A stretch of 64,000 bases of DNA from a virus. The position numbers and the translations under genes were made by a program. Below the pieces are notes generated by a model. The model searched no databases, had not been told where the DNA came from, and saw only the letters and a program-made list of their open reading frames with translations. The DNA lies in the IMG/VR virus record IMGVR_UViG_3300023109_000007, positions 62,001 through 126,000 of that record. The stretch is one strand, 5' to 3'. This document shows, piece after piece, positions 34,193-43,108 of the stretch. How positions within the stretch are numbered: position 1 is the first letter of the stretch; the number at the start of each line of letters is the position of its first letter.

Positions 34193-35365
34193 ATGTCAGA
34201 ACTACTAGAAAGTCGCTGGCAGGATACCAAAACAGCTTTACTTGAAGGCCTATCAGGCAATAAAAAAGCAGTAATGGCTTCCACGCTAGAAAACACTCGC
34301 AAGTATTTGAGTGAAAGTGCAACAGCTGGTGCTACTTCCGCCGGTAACGTTGCTACTCTTAACAGAGTAATCCTACCAGTCATCAGACGTGTTATGCCAA
34401 CAGTAATAGCAAATGAGCTAGTTGGTGTACAGCCTATGACAGGTCCAGTGGGTCAAATCCACACATTAAGAGTTCGTTATGCGGACACTTTCAACGCAGG
34501 TGCATCAGGTGCAACAGCAGGTGAAGAAGCTCTAAGCCCATTCAAAATTGCTGAATCATATTCAGGTGCAACAGACGGCAAGGCTGCGGCAACAGCAGTA
34601 CAGGAAGGACAAGCTGGAAACAGAATGTCAATCCAAATCTTGAAACAAACTGTAGAAGCAAAAACACGCAAACTAAGCGCACGTTGGACCTTCGAAGCAG
34701 CTCAAGATGCACAGTCTATGCATGGCATTGACGTTGAAGCAGAAATCATGGCAGCTCTTGCACAAGAGATTACTGCTGAGATTGACCAAGAAGTTATTGC
34801 TTCGCTACAAACACTAGCAGGCACAGCAGCTGAAACATACGACCAAGCAGCAGTATCAGGTACAGCTACTTTTGTTGGTGACGAACATGCAGCACTTGCA
34901 GTTCAAATCAACAGAGTGTCAAACTTGATTGCACAGCGTACACGCAGAGGCGCAGGTAACTATGCAGTGGTATCACCATTTGCACTAACTATCCTACAGT
35001 CTGCAACTACAAGTGCATTTGCACGTACAACTGAAGGCACATTTGAAGCACCAACTAACACTAAAATGGTTGGTACATTAAACAATGCAATGAAAGTATA
35101 TGTAAACACATACTCAGCAGATAACGCTGATGTACTAATTGGTTACAAGGGATCAAGTGAGTCAGACGCACCAGCGTTCTATTGCCCATATATCCCACTA
35201 ATGTCAAGTGGTGTAGTACTAGACCCAGCATCATTCGAACCAGTCGTGAGCTTCATGACACGTTACGGATATGTTGAGCTAACTAACACAGCTTCGTCAC
35301 TAGGTAACGCAGCTGACTACTTAGGTAAAGTTGCTATTACTAATGGTAACGTTAGCTTTAGCTAA
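34193..35365 (+). CDS. gp23: Major capsid protein gp23
   Basis: 390 residues, shorter than T4 gp23 (521) and typical cyanophage gp23 (about 460). HK97-fold capsid with the gp23 signature NRVILPVIRRVMPTVIANEL, VGVQPMTGPVGQIHTLRVRY and near the end GYVELTNTASSLGNA-type sequence. A likely gp21 cleavage is after Glu41 (L39-S40-E41). The insertion domain of T4 gp23 appears reduced. Strong AAGGAG site before ATG. Followed by a strong terminator. Confidence 0.96.
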   Translation: MSELLESRWQDTKTALLEGLSGNKKAVMASTLENTRKYLSESATAGATSAGNVATLNRVILPVIRRVMPTVIANELVGVQPMTGPVGQIHTLRVRYADTFNAGASGATAGEEALSPFKIAESYSGATDGKAAATAVQEGQAGNRMSIQILKQTVEAKTRKLSARWTFEAAQDAQSMHGIDVEAEIMAALAQEITAEIDQEVIASLQTLAGTAAETYDQAAVSGTATFVGDEHAALAVQINRVSNLIAQRTRRGAGNYAVVSPFALTILQSATTSAFARTTEGTFEAPTNTKMVGTLNNAMKVYVNTYSADNADVLIGYKGSSESDAPAFYCPYIPLMSSGVVLDPASFEPVVSFMTRYGYVELTNTASSLGNAADYLGKVAITNGNVSFS

Positions 35366-35384
35366 GTTTATATAGTAATCCTAA

Positions 35385-35412
35385 AATAGGCGCTACGGCG
35401 CCTATTTTTTTG
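35385..35412 (+). terminator. Rho-independent terminator after gp23
   Basis: AATAGGCGC, loop TACG, GCGCCTATT (9-bp perfect stem) followed by a T run. Ends the head operon 20 bases after gp23. Confidence 0.92.
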
Positions 35413-35430
35413 GCTACAAATCTAAGTATC

Positions 35431-35438
35431 ACTAAATA
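35431..35438 (+). promoter_or_regulatory. T4-type late promoter for the porin gene
   Basis: ACTAAATA between the gp23 terminator and the porin ATG, about 44 bases upstream of it. Same variant as the gp48 box. Confidence 0.65.
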
Positions 35439-35481
35439 CCCTGATACACATTCTTAAACTACCACAGAAAGGTAATACATT

Positions 35482-36489
35482 ATGAAACAGATATTGATTA
35501 CATTATCTGCAATATTTTCTATTATTGCAGCATCTGCTTACGCAGAAACAACAACAACTCTTGAACAAAGAGTTGCTAACTTAGAAAAGTCAGCACCTTC
35601 ACTTCCGGCAGGTGTGTTTATTAACGGTGAAATTGAATTATACATTGATCCTGATAGTACAACAAATAAAACGGAAACTAATGCAGAAATATTTATAGGT
35701 CTGCAAAATGAGATTGACCATCCTGTAATAAATTGGGCAGGAGCAAGCACACGCCTTGATTCAAAATATTCCTTAAACAGAACATTGGACAATACTATTG
35801 TTGAAAAACAATTAGGATTTGGAATTGCTGGTACAAGATTATATTTTGGCGAAACAGATGCTCAACGTTTAGGCTTTGCAAAAACATCTAAAATTGGCGC
35901 ACCATTAGTTATTACAGAGTCAAGTAGTAGAATTGACCATAATGAAAAAATTGTACTTACATTTGGTGGATGGAAAAACAACAACGAGTTTGAGTTTGAC
36001 GAATATAGATTACAGCGTGATACGCCATACGGCGGAGTTGTAGCATACGATCCAAATAATGAAGTAACATATGCAGGAGCAACAGTAAGTTTATTTGGAC
36101 TAGCTGATGTTTCTTATATGCGTATTGACAAAAAAGATGCAGTACTACAAGAAGGCTATTCAATTGGCACTCAAGTACTTCGTAGATACCGAATACCTGT
36201 AGGACTTGGAGTTGAAGTATGGGACGATGGCAACACTGGAACATTTACTTCTGAAAGTAGAATTGATATGGGAATAATGTACAATGTCAATAAAGAATTC
36301 ATGCTTACTGCACATAAAGTCAAAAATGACGATATTGGTACAGATGCAATGTACTACGGAGCATTATATACTGTAGGTAATATCCAAACTGGATTGTATT
36401 TGCACCAAGTAGATAGAACAAACACATGGACCGGTCAAAGAACTGAATATGCCGATAGTATGAAAGCTACAATTAAATATTCTTTTTAA
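35482..36489 (+). CDS. Phage-encoded outer-membrane porin-like protein
   Basis: 335 residues. Residues 1-21 form a Sec signal peptide: basic start MKQ, hydrophobic core LITLSAIFSIIAAS and cleavage at AYA/E. A short coiled-coil-like segment (LEQRVANLEKS) follows, as in trimeric porins of alphaproteobacteria. The rest alternates polar and aromatic residues, with turns rich in Asn/Asp/Gly, as in a beta-barrel; the chain ends IKYSF, a C-terminal Phe typical of BAM recognition. Its own late box and AAGG site show it is expressed late and not a passive remnant. Possible roles: altering host uptake or permeability, or masking receptors against superinfection. Which bacterial porin it derives from cannot be told here. 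Confidence 0.83.
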   Translation: MKQILITLSAIFSIIAASAYAETTTTLEQRVANLEKSAPSLPAGVFINGEIELYIDPDSTTNKTETNAEIFIGLQNEIDHPVINWAGASTRLDSKYSLNRTLDNTIVEKQLGFGIAGTRLYFGETDAQRLGFAKTSKIGAPLVITESSSRIDHNEKIVLTFGGWKNNNEFEFDEYRLQRDTPYGGVVAYDPNNEVTYAGATVSLFGLADVSYMRIDKKDAVLQEGYSIGTQVLRRYRIPVGLGVEVWDDGNTGTFTSESRIDMGIMYNVNKEFMLTAHKVKNDDIGTDAMYYGALYTVGNIQTGLYLHQVDRTNTWTGQRTEYADSMKATIKYSF

Positions 36490-36498
36490 AAAAAAAGG

Positions 36499-36526
36499 TT
36501 GACATCTTATATATAGATGCTATTAT
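36499..36526 (+). promoter_or_regulatory. Sigma-70 promoter of the RNA gene
   Basis: TTGACA 36499-36504, 16-bp spacer, TATTAT 36521-36526; expected start near 36533. Begins 10 bases after the porin stop. Confidence 0.85.
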
Positions 36527-36537
36527 GTATATATAAG
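36506..36537 (+). promoter_or_regulatory. Inverted repeat flanking the RNA-gene promoter -10 (candidate operator)
   Basis: CTTATATATA (36506-36515) and TATATATAAG (36528-36537) are perfect 10-bp arms either side of the -10. Third case of dyad symmetry over a sigma-70 promoter in this window. Confidence 0.5.
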
Positions 36538-36779
36538 CTAAACGACGGTTTAGATTAGATAGTGCAAGGAACGGTGTTGCGTAGTGACACAACTTGGCTA
36601 GTAGCTGTAGTGGCAACATATGAGTGTAGAGATACAAAGATATGTTTTTGGAAGTAACTATCCGATGCTAGGCTCCTCCGAACATGGCGAGAGCTACTAG
36701 GAGGTTGTTGGTATTCTCAGAGTCCAACCTATCACTTTATTATTAAAAGGTCTACCCACTAATGCGGTAGGCCTTTTTT
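36533..36779 (+). ncRNA. Stand-alone structured non-coding RNA, about 247 nt, unknown family
   Basis: Bounded by a sigma-70 promoter and a strong terminator, with no ORF. Paired elements: CTAAAC/GTTTAG with loop GACG at 36538-36553; a long-range perfect 9-bp stem CTAGTAGCT (36598-36606) with AGCTACTAG (36692-36700); inside it AACATAT/ATATGTT (7 bp) enclosing a 16-nt loop; then AGGTTG/CAACCT (36702-36707 with 36725-36730). The pattern is a multi-branched RNA. It does not match tRNA, tmRNA or a hammerhead core that I can recognise. A host-type promoter in a late structural region suggests early synthesis and perhaps regulatory action. Confidence 0.82.
36748..36779 (+). terminator. Rho-independent terminator of the RNA gene
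   Basis: AGGTCTACC, 9-nt loop, GGTAGGCCT followed by a T run; 9-bp stem with one wobble pair, extended by A-T pairs. Confidence 0.92.
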
Positions 36780-36797
36780 CTTTTCTCTTAGACCTTT

Positions 36798-36805
36798 GAT
36801 AAATA
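36798..36805 (+). promoter_or_regulatory. T4-type late promoter
   Basis: GATAAATA, starting 18 bases after the RNA-gene terminator and about 97 bases before the next ATG. Confidence 0.72.
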
Positions 36806-36901
36806 CTATTGTCAAATAGTGTGCCGCAAGGCGGACTTATGCTGTACCCACAGCGTAGCTCATAGAACGGGCATAGGACTACTTTTTATAGGAGAAAAAA
36901 A
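36805..36901 (+). other. Structured 5' leader of the gene at 36902
   Basis: Three small hairpins in series: ACTATT/AATAGT with loop GTCA (36805-36820), CCGC/GCGG with loop AAG (36824-36834), and GCTGT/ACAGC with loop ACCC (36841-36854). A GGAG ribosome site follows at the 3' end. Could stabilise the mRNA or set translation level. Confidence 0.5.
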
Positions 36902-37306
36902 ATGGGAAGACCAATTAATAAAAGATTTTTCGGAGAGCCAACAGCAGCTGGTTCTGAAATCAAAGTACGTTTTCGTGCTACAGGACAAGCAGAAGCAAAC
37001 GGCTGGATTGTAAAGCAATTAGGATCTAAGAAGTTCCGTTGCTACGATGGTACTAACACAATGGATTGTACAATCGTTGACAAATCACAAGGTACGTTAG
37101 CAGTAGGCGAAATGACGATTACAGTTAAAGACGATGGCGGCACAGCACGTCAAGTAACTAAAATTGCAGGACGCAAAGTAACACTTGACTCAGGCGCAAG
37201 TATTGCTTGGAACTTCAGTAATGCTACAGATGATGCAGCAGTTGAAATGGAAGAAGCTGGTACAGCTGATGACTTCACTGGCGCAGACGATTTCGAAGCT
37301 GACTAA
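36902..37306 (+). CDS. Small conserved virion-type protein of marine T4-like phages
   Basis: 134 residues: MGRPINKRFFGEPTAAGSEI, then VKQLGSKKFRCYDGTNTMDC, GEMTITVKDDGG and AGRKVTLDSGASIAWNFSNA, ending in an acidic tail. The same arrangement occurs in proteins near the capsid gene of many marine T4-like phages; role unproven. The compact beta composition and high-expression leader make a decoration or abundant structural protein plausible. ATG 36902 has GGAG 7 bases upstream. Confidence 0.82.
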   Translation: MGRPINKRFFGEPTAAGSEIKVRFRATGQAEANGWIVKQLGSKKFRCYDGTNTMDCTIVDKSQGTLAVGEMTITVKDDGGTARQVTKIAGRKVTLDSGASIAWNFSNATDDAAVEMEEAGTADDFTGADDFEAD

Positions 37307-37314
37307 AAATAAAT

Positions 37315-37335
37315 TAGGGGGATTTATTCCCCCTA
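37315..37335 (+). terminator. Strong intergenic hairpin without T-run
   Basis: TAGGGGG/CCCCCTA, 7-nt loop, between the genes at 36902 and 37356. Followed by ACACTTAG, not a T-run, so it may be an RNA stability or attenuation element and not a full terminator. Confidence 0.5.
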
Positions 37336-37355
37336 CACTTAGCTAGGATTACATA

Positions 37356-38357
37356 ATGTCAAGATTTCTTAAAGTACCAAACGGTGATTACAAAATACAA
37401 GTACAAGATCAAGGATCTATTGTATTAGATACAGGCTTTCAAACAGGCCAAGTTCGCATCACTGGAGATCTTGTAGTTGAAGGTGACACAACAACTGTAC
37501 AGTCTGAGAACATGAGTGTTAGAGATAACATAATTGTTATTAATGACGGAGAAGCAGGTGTAGGTGTTACATTAAATGAAGCAGGATTAAGAATTGATCG
37601 AGGTAGTTTAGTTGATGCATTTATGGTGTTTGACGAAGACTTAACATGGACTGATCCAGTAACAGATAGTTTAAGAGAAGGTGCGTTTGTTTTCAAAGAT
37701 GTAAACGGCGGAGCAGTTGGCTTACGATGTAATAGTATATCAACAGGCGGCGGCGACTTATACTTAATTAATTCAAGTACTGGTGTTGTTAGTGTATCAG
37801 GTACAAACAACTATGAAAATAATGTTACTGACGATGACCACCTTCCTAATAAGAAATATGTAGATGATGAAATTATTAATGCGTTTGCTACAGTATTCCA
37901 AGCAAGAATTGGTGAAGGGTCTGTACTTCCTTCGTTTGTTGAAGTTGAAGATAACGAAGACACAACACTTCCAAGTGTTGTAAAGATTGGACTAGACGAT
38001 GTTGTTGTAGCAGAGTTCTACCGCAACAGAATAGAATTAAACGATTTAAGAATCGAAGGAACAAAACTAGAAACAGTTAACTCTAATGAAGACTTAGTAC
38101 TTTCTACACCAGGATCAGGCGTAGTACGAGTACAAGACGTACTAGAGATATCGTCAACACCTAGTATTGACGATCCAGATCAAAACTTATTACAAGCAGG
38201 TGTACAATACGAACCTGGCTTTCCGAGTAATGGTATTAGACTATATGTAAAAGAAAGAGAATTTGGCGGCAGCGGAGTTTTCTTCAAACATCAGGATCTA
38301 ACTAGAGACGAATTAATAAGTAAGAATAGATCAATAGTTTATAGTATGATATTTTAA
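37356..38357 (+). CDS. Tail fibre/baseplate structural protein of marine T4-like type
   Basis: 333 residues: MSRFLKVPNGDYKIQVQDQG, then VRITGDLVVEGDTTTVQSEN and NIIVINDGEAGVGVTLNEAG, a beta-rich layout shared by structural proteins of marine T4-like phages. DDDHLPNKKYVDDEI near residue 165 is a conserved break between two beta domains. Begins the adhesin array. No catalytic motif. Confidence 0.82.
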   Translation: MSRFLKVPNGDYKIQVQDQGSIVLDTGFQTGQVRITGDLVVEGDTTTVQSENMSVRDNIIVINDGEAGVGVTLNEAGLRIDRGSLVDAFMVFDEDLTWTDPVTDSLREGAFVFKDVNGGAVGLRCNSISTGGGDLYLINSSTGVVSVSGTNNYENNVTDDDHLPNKKYVDDEIINAFATVFQARIGEGSVLPSFVEVEDNEDTTLPSVVKIGLDDVVVAEFYRNRIELNDLRIEGTKLETVNSNEDLVLSTPGSGVVRVQDVLEISSTPSIDDPDQNLLQAGVQYEPGFPSNGIRLYVKEREFGGSGVFFKHQDLTRDELISKNRSIVYSMIF

Positions 38358-38367
38358 AGGATAAAAG

Positions 38368-38745
38368 ATGGCAATTAGCAGTGTAGCAGTAGCAAATACA
38401 GATACAGATTTAATACTTGTACCAGATCCGGTTGCAGGATGGGATCCTGCAACATCACCTGAACCTACAATAAGGTATGCAGTTACAACTATTATGGTTT
38501 GTAATACTTGGGTACCTAATCCAGTTCATGAAGAAGATGGTATAACAAATTTTGATTTGCATCTTGTTAAAAGAGATGAACCAAAGAGTGACACAAATAA
38601 GATTATAAATGCTTTACAATTACCTGCAGGTGAAACATTTACTTTTGATTCAGAAAAAATAATTCTAGAATCAGGTGATAAAGTAGTTATAGTAGGTGAA
38701 TCACCTACTAATCTAAGTGCAACGGTAAGTTACTTAGAGGTATAA
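38368..38745 (+). CDS. Small beta-sandwich-like fibre accessory protein (paralogue 1)
   Basis: 125 residues of alternating strands. Shares with the proteins at 46990 and 61844 the plan V..(I/L)..(C/L)N..., a central E.(L) segment and a closing (D/N)K..V......VSYLE. Ends VSYLEV; the 46990 protein ends LSYVEIT. Placed immediately after a fibre protein, as are the other two. Function unknown; a fibre joint or decoration is inferred. Confidence 0.75.
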   Translation: MAISSVAVANTDTDLILVPDPVAGWDPATSPEPTIRYAVTTIMVCNTWVPNPVHEEDGITNFDLHLVKRDEPKSDTNKIINALQLPAGETFTFDSEKIILESGDKVVIVGESPTNLSATVSYLEV

Positions 38746-38746
38746 A

Positions 38747-39256
38747 ATGAGATTAATTAAAGCACAAAGCACAAATTTAAGAAGTATTCGAGGCAAAGGC
38801 GTTAGATACGATATAAATGACCAAGTTATTATGGATTCAAAGACTGGTATGCTTGTGCCTAAAGGGCCTGAAAGAGATAGACCTTTTTATCCTGAAAATG
38901 GATTTGTTAGATATAATACTAACGACGAACAATTAGAAGCATATCAAAACGGTGCTTGGAGAGAAATACGCTTCAAAGAACCTAATCAAGATCCTGGTAT
39001 TGTACAGCAGTCATTAGGTGTCGGCGACGAAGTTGAAACAGACTTTGGACCATTAAACAGTGCTGATGCAGACTTTCCTGTGCCAGCTGCTGCACAAAAT
39101 GTCTTAGTATTTGTTGAAAATGTATTCCAAATTTCAACAACAAACTATATACTGGTTCAAAATCCAGCAGGAAAAACACCAGGATGGTATATTAGGTTTA
39201 GCACAGCAGTTCCATTCGGAAAACCAGTTACTGTACTACATAACTTTGACAAGTAA
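38747..39256 (+). CDS. Fibre-associated structural protein
   Basis: 169 residues. Contains GFVRYNTNDEQLEAYQNGAW at residues 45-64, the first of five copies of the 'RFNT...EGYDG..W' motif found in the neighbouring large fibres. The C-terminal half is beta-rich and ends VLHNFDK. Starts one base after the previous stop with GAGG upstream, so it is co-translated. Confidence 0.78.
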   Translation: MRLIKAQSTNLRSIRGKGVRYDINDQVIMDSKTGMLVPKGPERDRPFYPENGFVRYNTNDEQLEAYQNGAWREIRFKEPNQDPGIVQQSLGVGDEVETDFGPLNSADADFPVPAAAQNVLVFVENVFQISTTNYILVQNPAGKTPGWYIRFSTAVPFGKPVTVLHNFDK

Positions 39257-39260
39257 AACC

Positions 39261-39268
39261 TATAAATA
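39261..39268 (+). promoter_or_regulatory. T4-type late promoter
   Basis: Perfect TATAAATA, 18 bases before the ATG at 39287, with GGAG between them. Confidence 0.85.
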
Positions 39269-39286
39269 CATTGTATAGGAGTTAAT

Positions 39287-42200
39287 ATGTCACAGTCTGG
39301 TAGAATAAGTGGCGGCGTTCTAAGAGCCAACATTGAAATTAATGAAAATAATGCAGGAAAAGATTTTCTAAATTTTAAGAATTCTGGCGCAAGCACAGCA
39401 GTATTACACATAGATCCACTAACAAGTAGGATTGGTGTAAATATGGAAAACCCATCTCGTCCGTTAGAAGCTCCTGTTAAAATTCGTACTACGCATCTTG
39501 ATGCAGATACAATGTATTTGCCCAACTTTACTATCGACGGCAACATTACAAATAATATAGGCCCAACTACATACATTGGTGCTGCAACAAAAATTGTTAG
39601 TAGTAGTATTGCTGTTGCTGATCTAATAATAGATAATCAAGAAATTAGAAGTAGACTTACTGATAGTAATATTAATTTACAACCTGGTACTGGCGGTACA
39701 GTAAATGTATTCAATGATGTTAATGTATTTGGATCACTAAATGCAACAGGAAACATTTCACATGCAGGTAGCTTAATATTTGGTGATAATCTTGCTGAAG
39801 ACACAGTTTCATTTGACGTTGACATAAACAGTGATCTTATACCTGATGCTTCTAATACATATAATTTAGGAAGTCCAACTAAACGTTGGGGATCTGCTTA
39901 TATCAATTTACTTAATGGCAATGCAATCCAAGCAGGATCAATATCAACAAATATTGTAAACAGTGAATTACGTCCAGGAAATATATTTTATGTTTCAATA
40001 AACGGCGACGATACTAATGTAGGTGATCATCCTCAAGGTCCATTTAGAACATTAACTCGTGCATTACAAGCAGCAGACTCAAGTGCAGGCGGACCGGTTA
40101 ATATAAAAATAACACCTGGAGAATACCAAGAGCAATTACCATTAATAATTCCTCCTAATACTACAGTTGCAGGCGCTGACTTAAGAAATTGTATAATATC
40201 GCCAGCAGCAGGATACACTGATAAAGATGTATTCTTACTTGACGATAGTACAGGGGTAGAAAATTTAACTATCAAAGATTTCTTTTATAATAGCGGAAAT
40301 AACACCGGACATGCCTTTAGATTTAGAAACGGCGGCGCAGTTACTACTAGATCTCCGTATGTTAGGAATTGTACAGTAATTACAGCAGGTAGTGTTACGT
40401 CAGTTAGTGATCCAAGAGGTTACGATCAAGGCGATGCAGGACGCGGTGCATACATTGATGGTGCTGAATTAGATAATGCAAGTATAAATGCTGCATTATT
40501 GTTTCATGCTGCAACATTTATTACTCCAGGAGTCGATGCTGTAACAATGACAAACGGCTGTAGAGTCGAATGGTTAAACTCATTTACTTACTTTGCAGCA
40601 AAAGGATTACGAGCAGTTAGAGGTTCAACAGGTAGAACTAGTACAGATGGTAGCACAGTTGAATACGGAGCAGAAGTAAGAGCAATTGGTTCTGCAAACG
40701 TATACGGCGGCATTGGTGCTGAAGCAGACGGTGATGGTACAATAATGTATCTTATTAATCATAACTTTGCATACATCGGTGTTGGTAAAGATATTACAAA
40801 TGATGCTACACTTGTTGATTCGTCTCAAGTAGCATTACAGCTTAATACTGGTAAGATATTCTATAGTGCTACAGATCAAGTAGGTAAATTTAATGTTGGT
40901 GATGATTTCTTTGTAGATTTAGACAAAGGTATTACAAATATTGACACTTCAAATGTGAATTTTGATGGATTAAATAGCCTTGCTATACAAGGAACCAATA
41001 GTAGAACATTATTAAGTTCAGAAGCTGTAGATACCGGCAATTTAAGACTTGCTGGTAACACATTATTTTCGTTATCAGGCGATGTAAATATTACTGCGGC
41101 AACATCAACAACTAATTTACAAAATAATGTAAGTATGAAAAAAGACTTGTCAATGACAGGCGACTTTACTATTGACGGGTCATTAATAACTTTTGGTAAT
41201 CAGTTTCAAGACACAGTTACATTTAATGTAGACATTGATCAAAATCTTAATCCTGATAACACACAAGAACATATATTAGGATCTTCTAGTTACAGATGGA
41301 ATGTTGCATACCTAAGTAAAGCAGAATTAGATGGTATACAAATTTTTGATAACCAAATAACTACTAAAGATACTAATGCAAATTTAGAACTTCTTAGCAA
41401 CGGCGGATCAGGAGTTGTATCGTTGGAAAACGTTACATTTAGAGACAATGTTATTAGTACGTATGCCGGAGATCTAAATTTAAATATCACAACTGATTTC
41501 CTTGATATACAAAGTGAAAAATTTGTACTATCTAATGGTACAACAGCTCAACAAATTAGCAATCAGTCTGCGTTAAGATTTAACACACAAACAGGATTGT
41601 TTGAAGGATACGGCGATGGTAGGATTACATTCGGAGGCGTATACTCAGATAACCAAAGAACAAAAGTAGTTGCACACAAAACAAATAATACTTTAAACTT
41701 CTATGTTAATAATATAGAAGTTGGCGAAGTTAATGCAATGGGTTTAGAAATAAACGGATTACAAAGTGACGGAATATTAATTAACGATAACGTAATTACT
41801 ACTAACGAAACTAATGCAAATTTAGAACTACGCAGAACAACAAACGAAACTATACGATTAAATGATCAAGAATATATTAGAGATAATATAATTACAAATA
41901 ATAATCCTGCTGGGGCAATGATATTAGGTACTACAGGTAACGGATTTATAAAGTTTGTAGGTACTACAGGTACGTTCCTTAGTACAAGTGGTCAAGTTTC
42001 AATAGATGATATATCAGCAGTAAGTATTGCTACAAATACTGTTACTGGATCTAATATTTTTGCAACAACAGCTGGTGGTGTAAGTATACAATCTGCAGGA
42101 ACCGGAGTAGGTGATAATGGAGGGTTTGCAACTAACACACACTATCTATTTACAAGTACATCTAATACTAGCATAGAAACAAGCGAACTTGATCTTACTA

Positions 42201-43108
42201 ACTTTAGCGGAGCTTCTTTAGAAGGTAAAGTTATTGTTGGCACAGGATCAAATGGTAGACAGCGTCCAGAAAATTTAGAAACATTGTTGTTCCAATGGTC
42301 AGATGATAACACAAATTGGCAAACTATAGGAACTATTGCATCAGGAGCAACAGCAGCAGAACAAGCTGATTGGTCTGACTTTGAAGTTAGAGTACCATTA
42401 GACGTATTTGGACTTGCTATTCCTGCTGCAAATGGATCTATAACAACATCTGAAATTGGAAGTTCGTCAAATGCAAGCAATCAAACCTTTAGATTAAATA
42501 TTGAAGACTTGTTAGGATTTGAACCTGATAATGCAACTATTACTTCAATTGAGTTTAGAGGTGACTTTGGTGATAATACAGAATATGTTGATGTAACAAT
42601 TAACGGTGTAACATATAGAATAGGCGAAACAGAAGATGCAGGTGACAGTGCAGTATTTTTGCCAAGCACCAACGGAACAAATATTGATATAACTAGTTTG
42701 CTTAATGAAGTAGATTTTCAAACAGGATTTGAAGTTAGTGTAAATCCGTCTAGCGATATTAGTTTTGATACTGTAGGTATTGGAGACTGGTGGCAACTAC
42801 GATTTAATATTGATGCAACAAGAGATGAAGTAAGCACAGATATCTCACAAATTAAATTTAGATTGTTTGAAAATGTTACATCATTAGATGATGGTGATAA
42901 TTTTGGGGTTACTGATTTATCACTTAGATATTCTACTGATGAAAGTGTTAGTCCTGAAATTGGTGCAATAAGATTTAATATAGGTTCTAAGCAACAAGAA
43001 GTATACAATGGTACAATATGGATACCAGGTACTGGTCAAGAAGAAGATCCTGTAACTAATGAAGTTATGGAAGATCTTAGTAACGAATGGACGTTAATCC
43101 TAGGCTAA
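39287..43108 (+). CDS. Large tail fibre/adhesin with parallel beta-helix
   Basis: 1,273 residues. An N-terminal virion-binding part (SGRISGGVLRANIEI) is followed by repeats of the form 'NIxATGNIxxxGxLxxGD' and 'SDLIPDASNTYNLGS'. Residues about 225-450 start with RPGNIFYVSINGDD.N.GDHPQ, the DUF1565/pectate-lyase-like beta-helix entry. RFNT...EGY motifs occur near 760 and 1230. The C-terminal third has several small beta domains. Paralogue of the next gene but lacks its LamG insertion. Likely receptor-binding or fibre shaft. Confidence 0.83.
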   Translation: MSQSGRISGGVLRANIEINENNAGKDFLNFKNSGASTAVLHIDPLTSRIGVNMENPSRPLEAPVKIRTTHLDADTMYLPNFTIDGNITNNIGPTTYIGAATKIVSSSIAVADLIIDNQEIRSRLTDSNINLQPGTGGTVNVFNDVNVFGSLNATGNISHAGSLIFGDNLAEDTVSFDVDINSDLIPDASNTYNLGSPTKRWGSAYINLLNGNAIQAGSISTNIVNSELRPGNIFYVSINGDDTNVGDHPQGPFRTLTRALQAADSSAGGPVNIKITPGEYQEQLPLIIPPNTTVAGADLRNCIISPAAGYTDKDVFLLDDSTGVENLTIKDFFYNSGNNTGHAFRFRNGGAVTTRSPYVRNCTVITAGSVTSVSDPRGYDQGDAGRGAYIDGAELDNASINAALLFHAATFITPGVDAVTMTNGCRVEWLNSFTYFAAKGLRAVRGSTGRTSTDGSTVEYGAEVRAIGSANVYGGIGAEADGDGTIMYLINHNFAYIGVGKDITNDATLVDSSQVALQLNTGKIFYSATDQVGKFNVGDDFFVDLDKGITNIDTSNVNFDGLNSLAIQGTNSRTLLSSEAVDTGNLRLAGNTLFSLSGDVNITAATSTTNLQNNVSMKKDLSMTGDFTIDGSLITFGNQFQDTVTFNVDIDQNLNPDNTQEHILGSSSYRWNVAYLSKAELDGIQIFDNQITTKDTNANLELLSNGGSGVVSLENVTFRDNVISTYAGDLNLNITTDFLDIQSEKFVLSNGTTAQQISNQSALRFNTQTGLFEGYGDGRITFGGVYSDNQRTKVVAHKTNNTLNFYVNNIEVGEVNAMGLEINGLQSDGILINDNVITTNETNANLELRRTTNETIRLNDQEYIRDNIITNNNPAGAMILGTTGNGFIKFVGTTGTFLSTSGQVSIDDISAVSIATNTVTGSNIFATTAGGVSIQSAGTGVGDNGGFATNTHYLFTSTSNTSIETSELDLTNFSGASLEGKVIVGTGSNGRQRPENLETLLFQWSDDNTNWQTIGTIASGATAAEQADWSDFEVRVPLDVFGLAIPAANGSITTSEIGSSSNASNQTFRLNIEDLLGFEPDNATITSIEFRGDFGDNTEYVDVTINGVTYRIGETEDAGDSAVFLPSTNGTNIDITSLLNEVDFQTGFEVSVNPSSDISFDTVGIGDWWQLRFNIDATRDEVSTDISQIKFRLFENVTSLDDGDNFGVTDLSLRYSTDESVSPEIGAIRFNIGSKQQEVYNGTIWIPGTGQEEDPVTNEVMEDLSNEWTLILG

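Noticed and set aside
36819-37013. 64-codon ORF overlapping the leader and start of the 36902 gene
   Set aside because: Different frame from the well-supported gene, no ribosome site, crosses leader hairpins.
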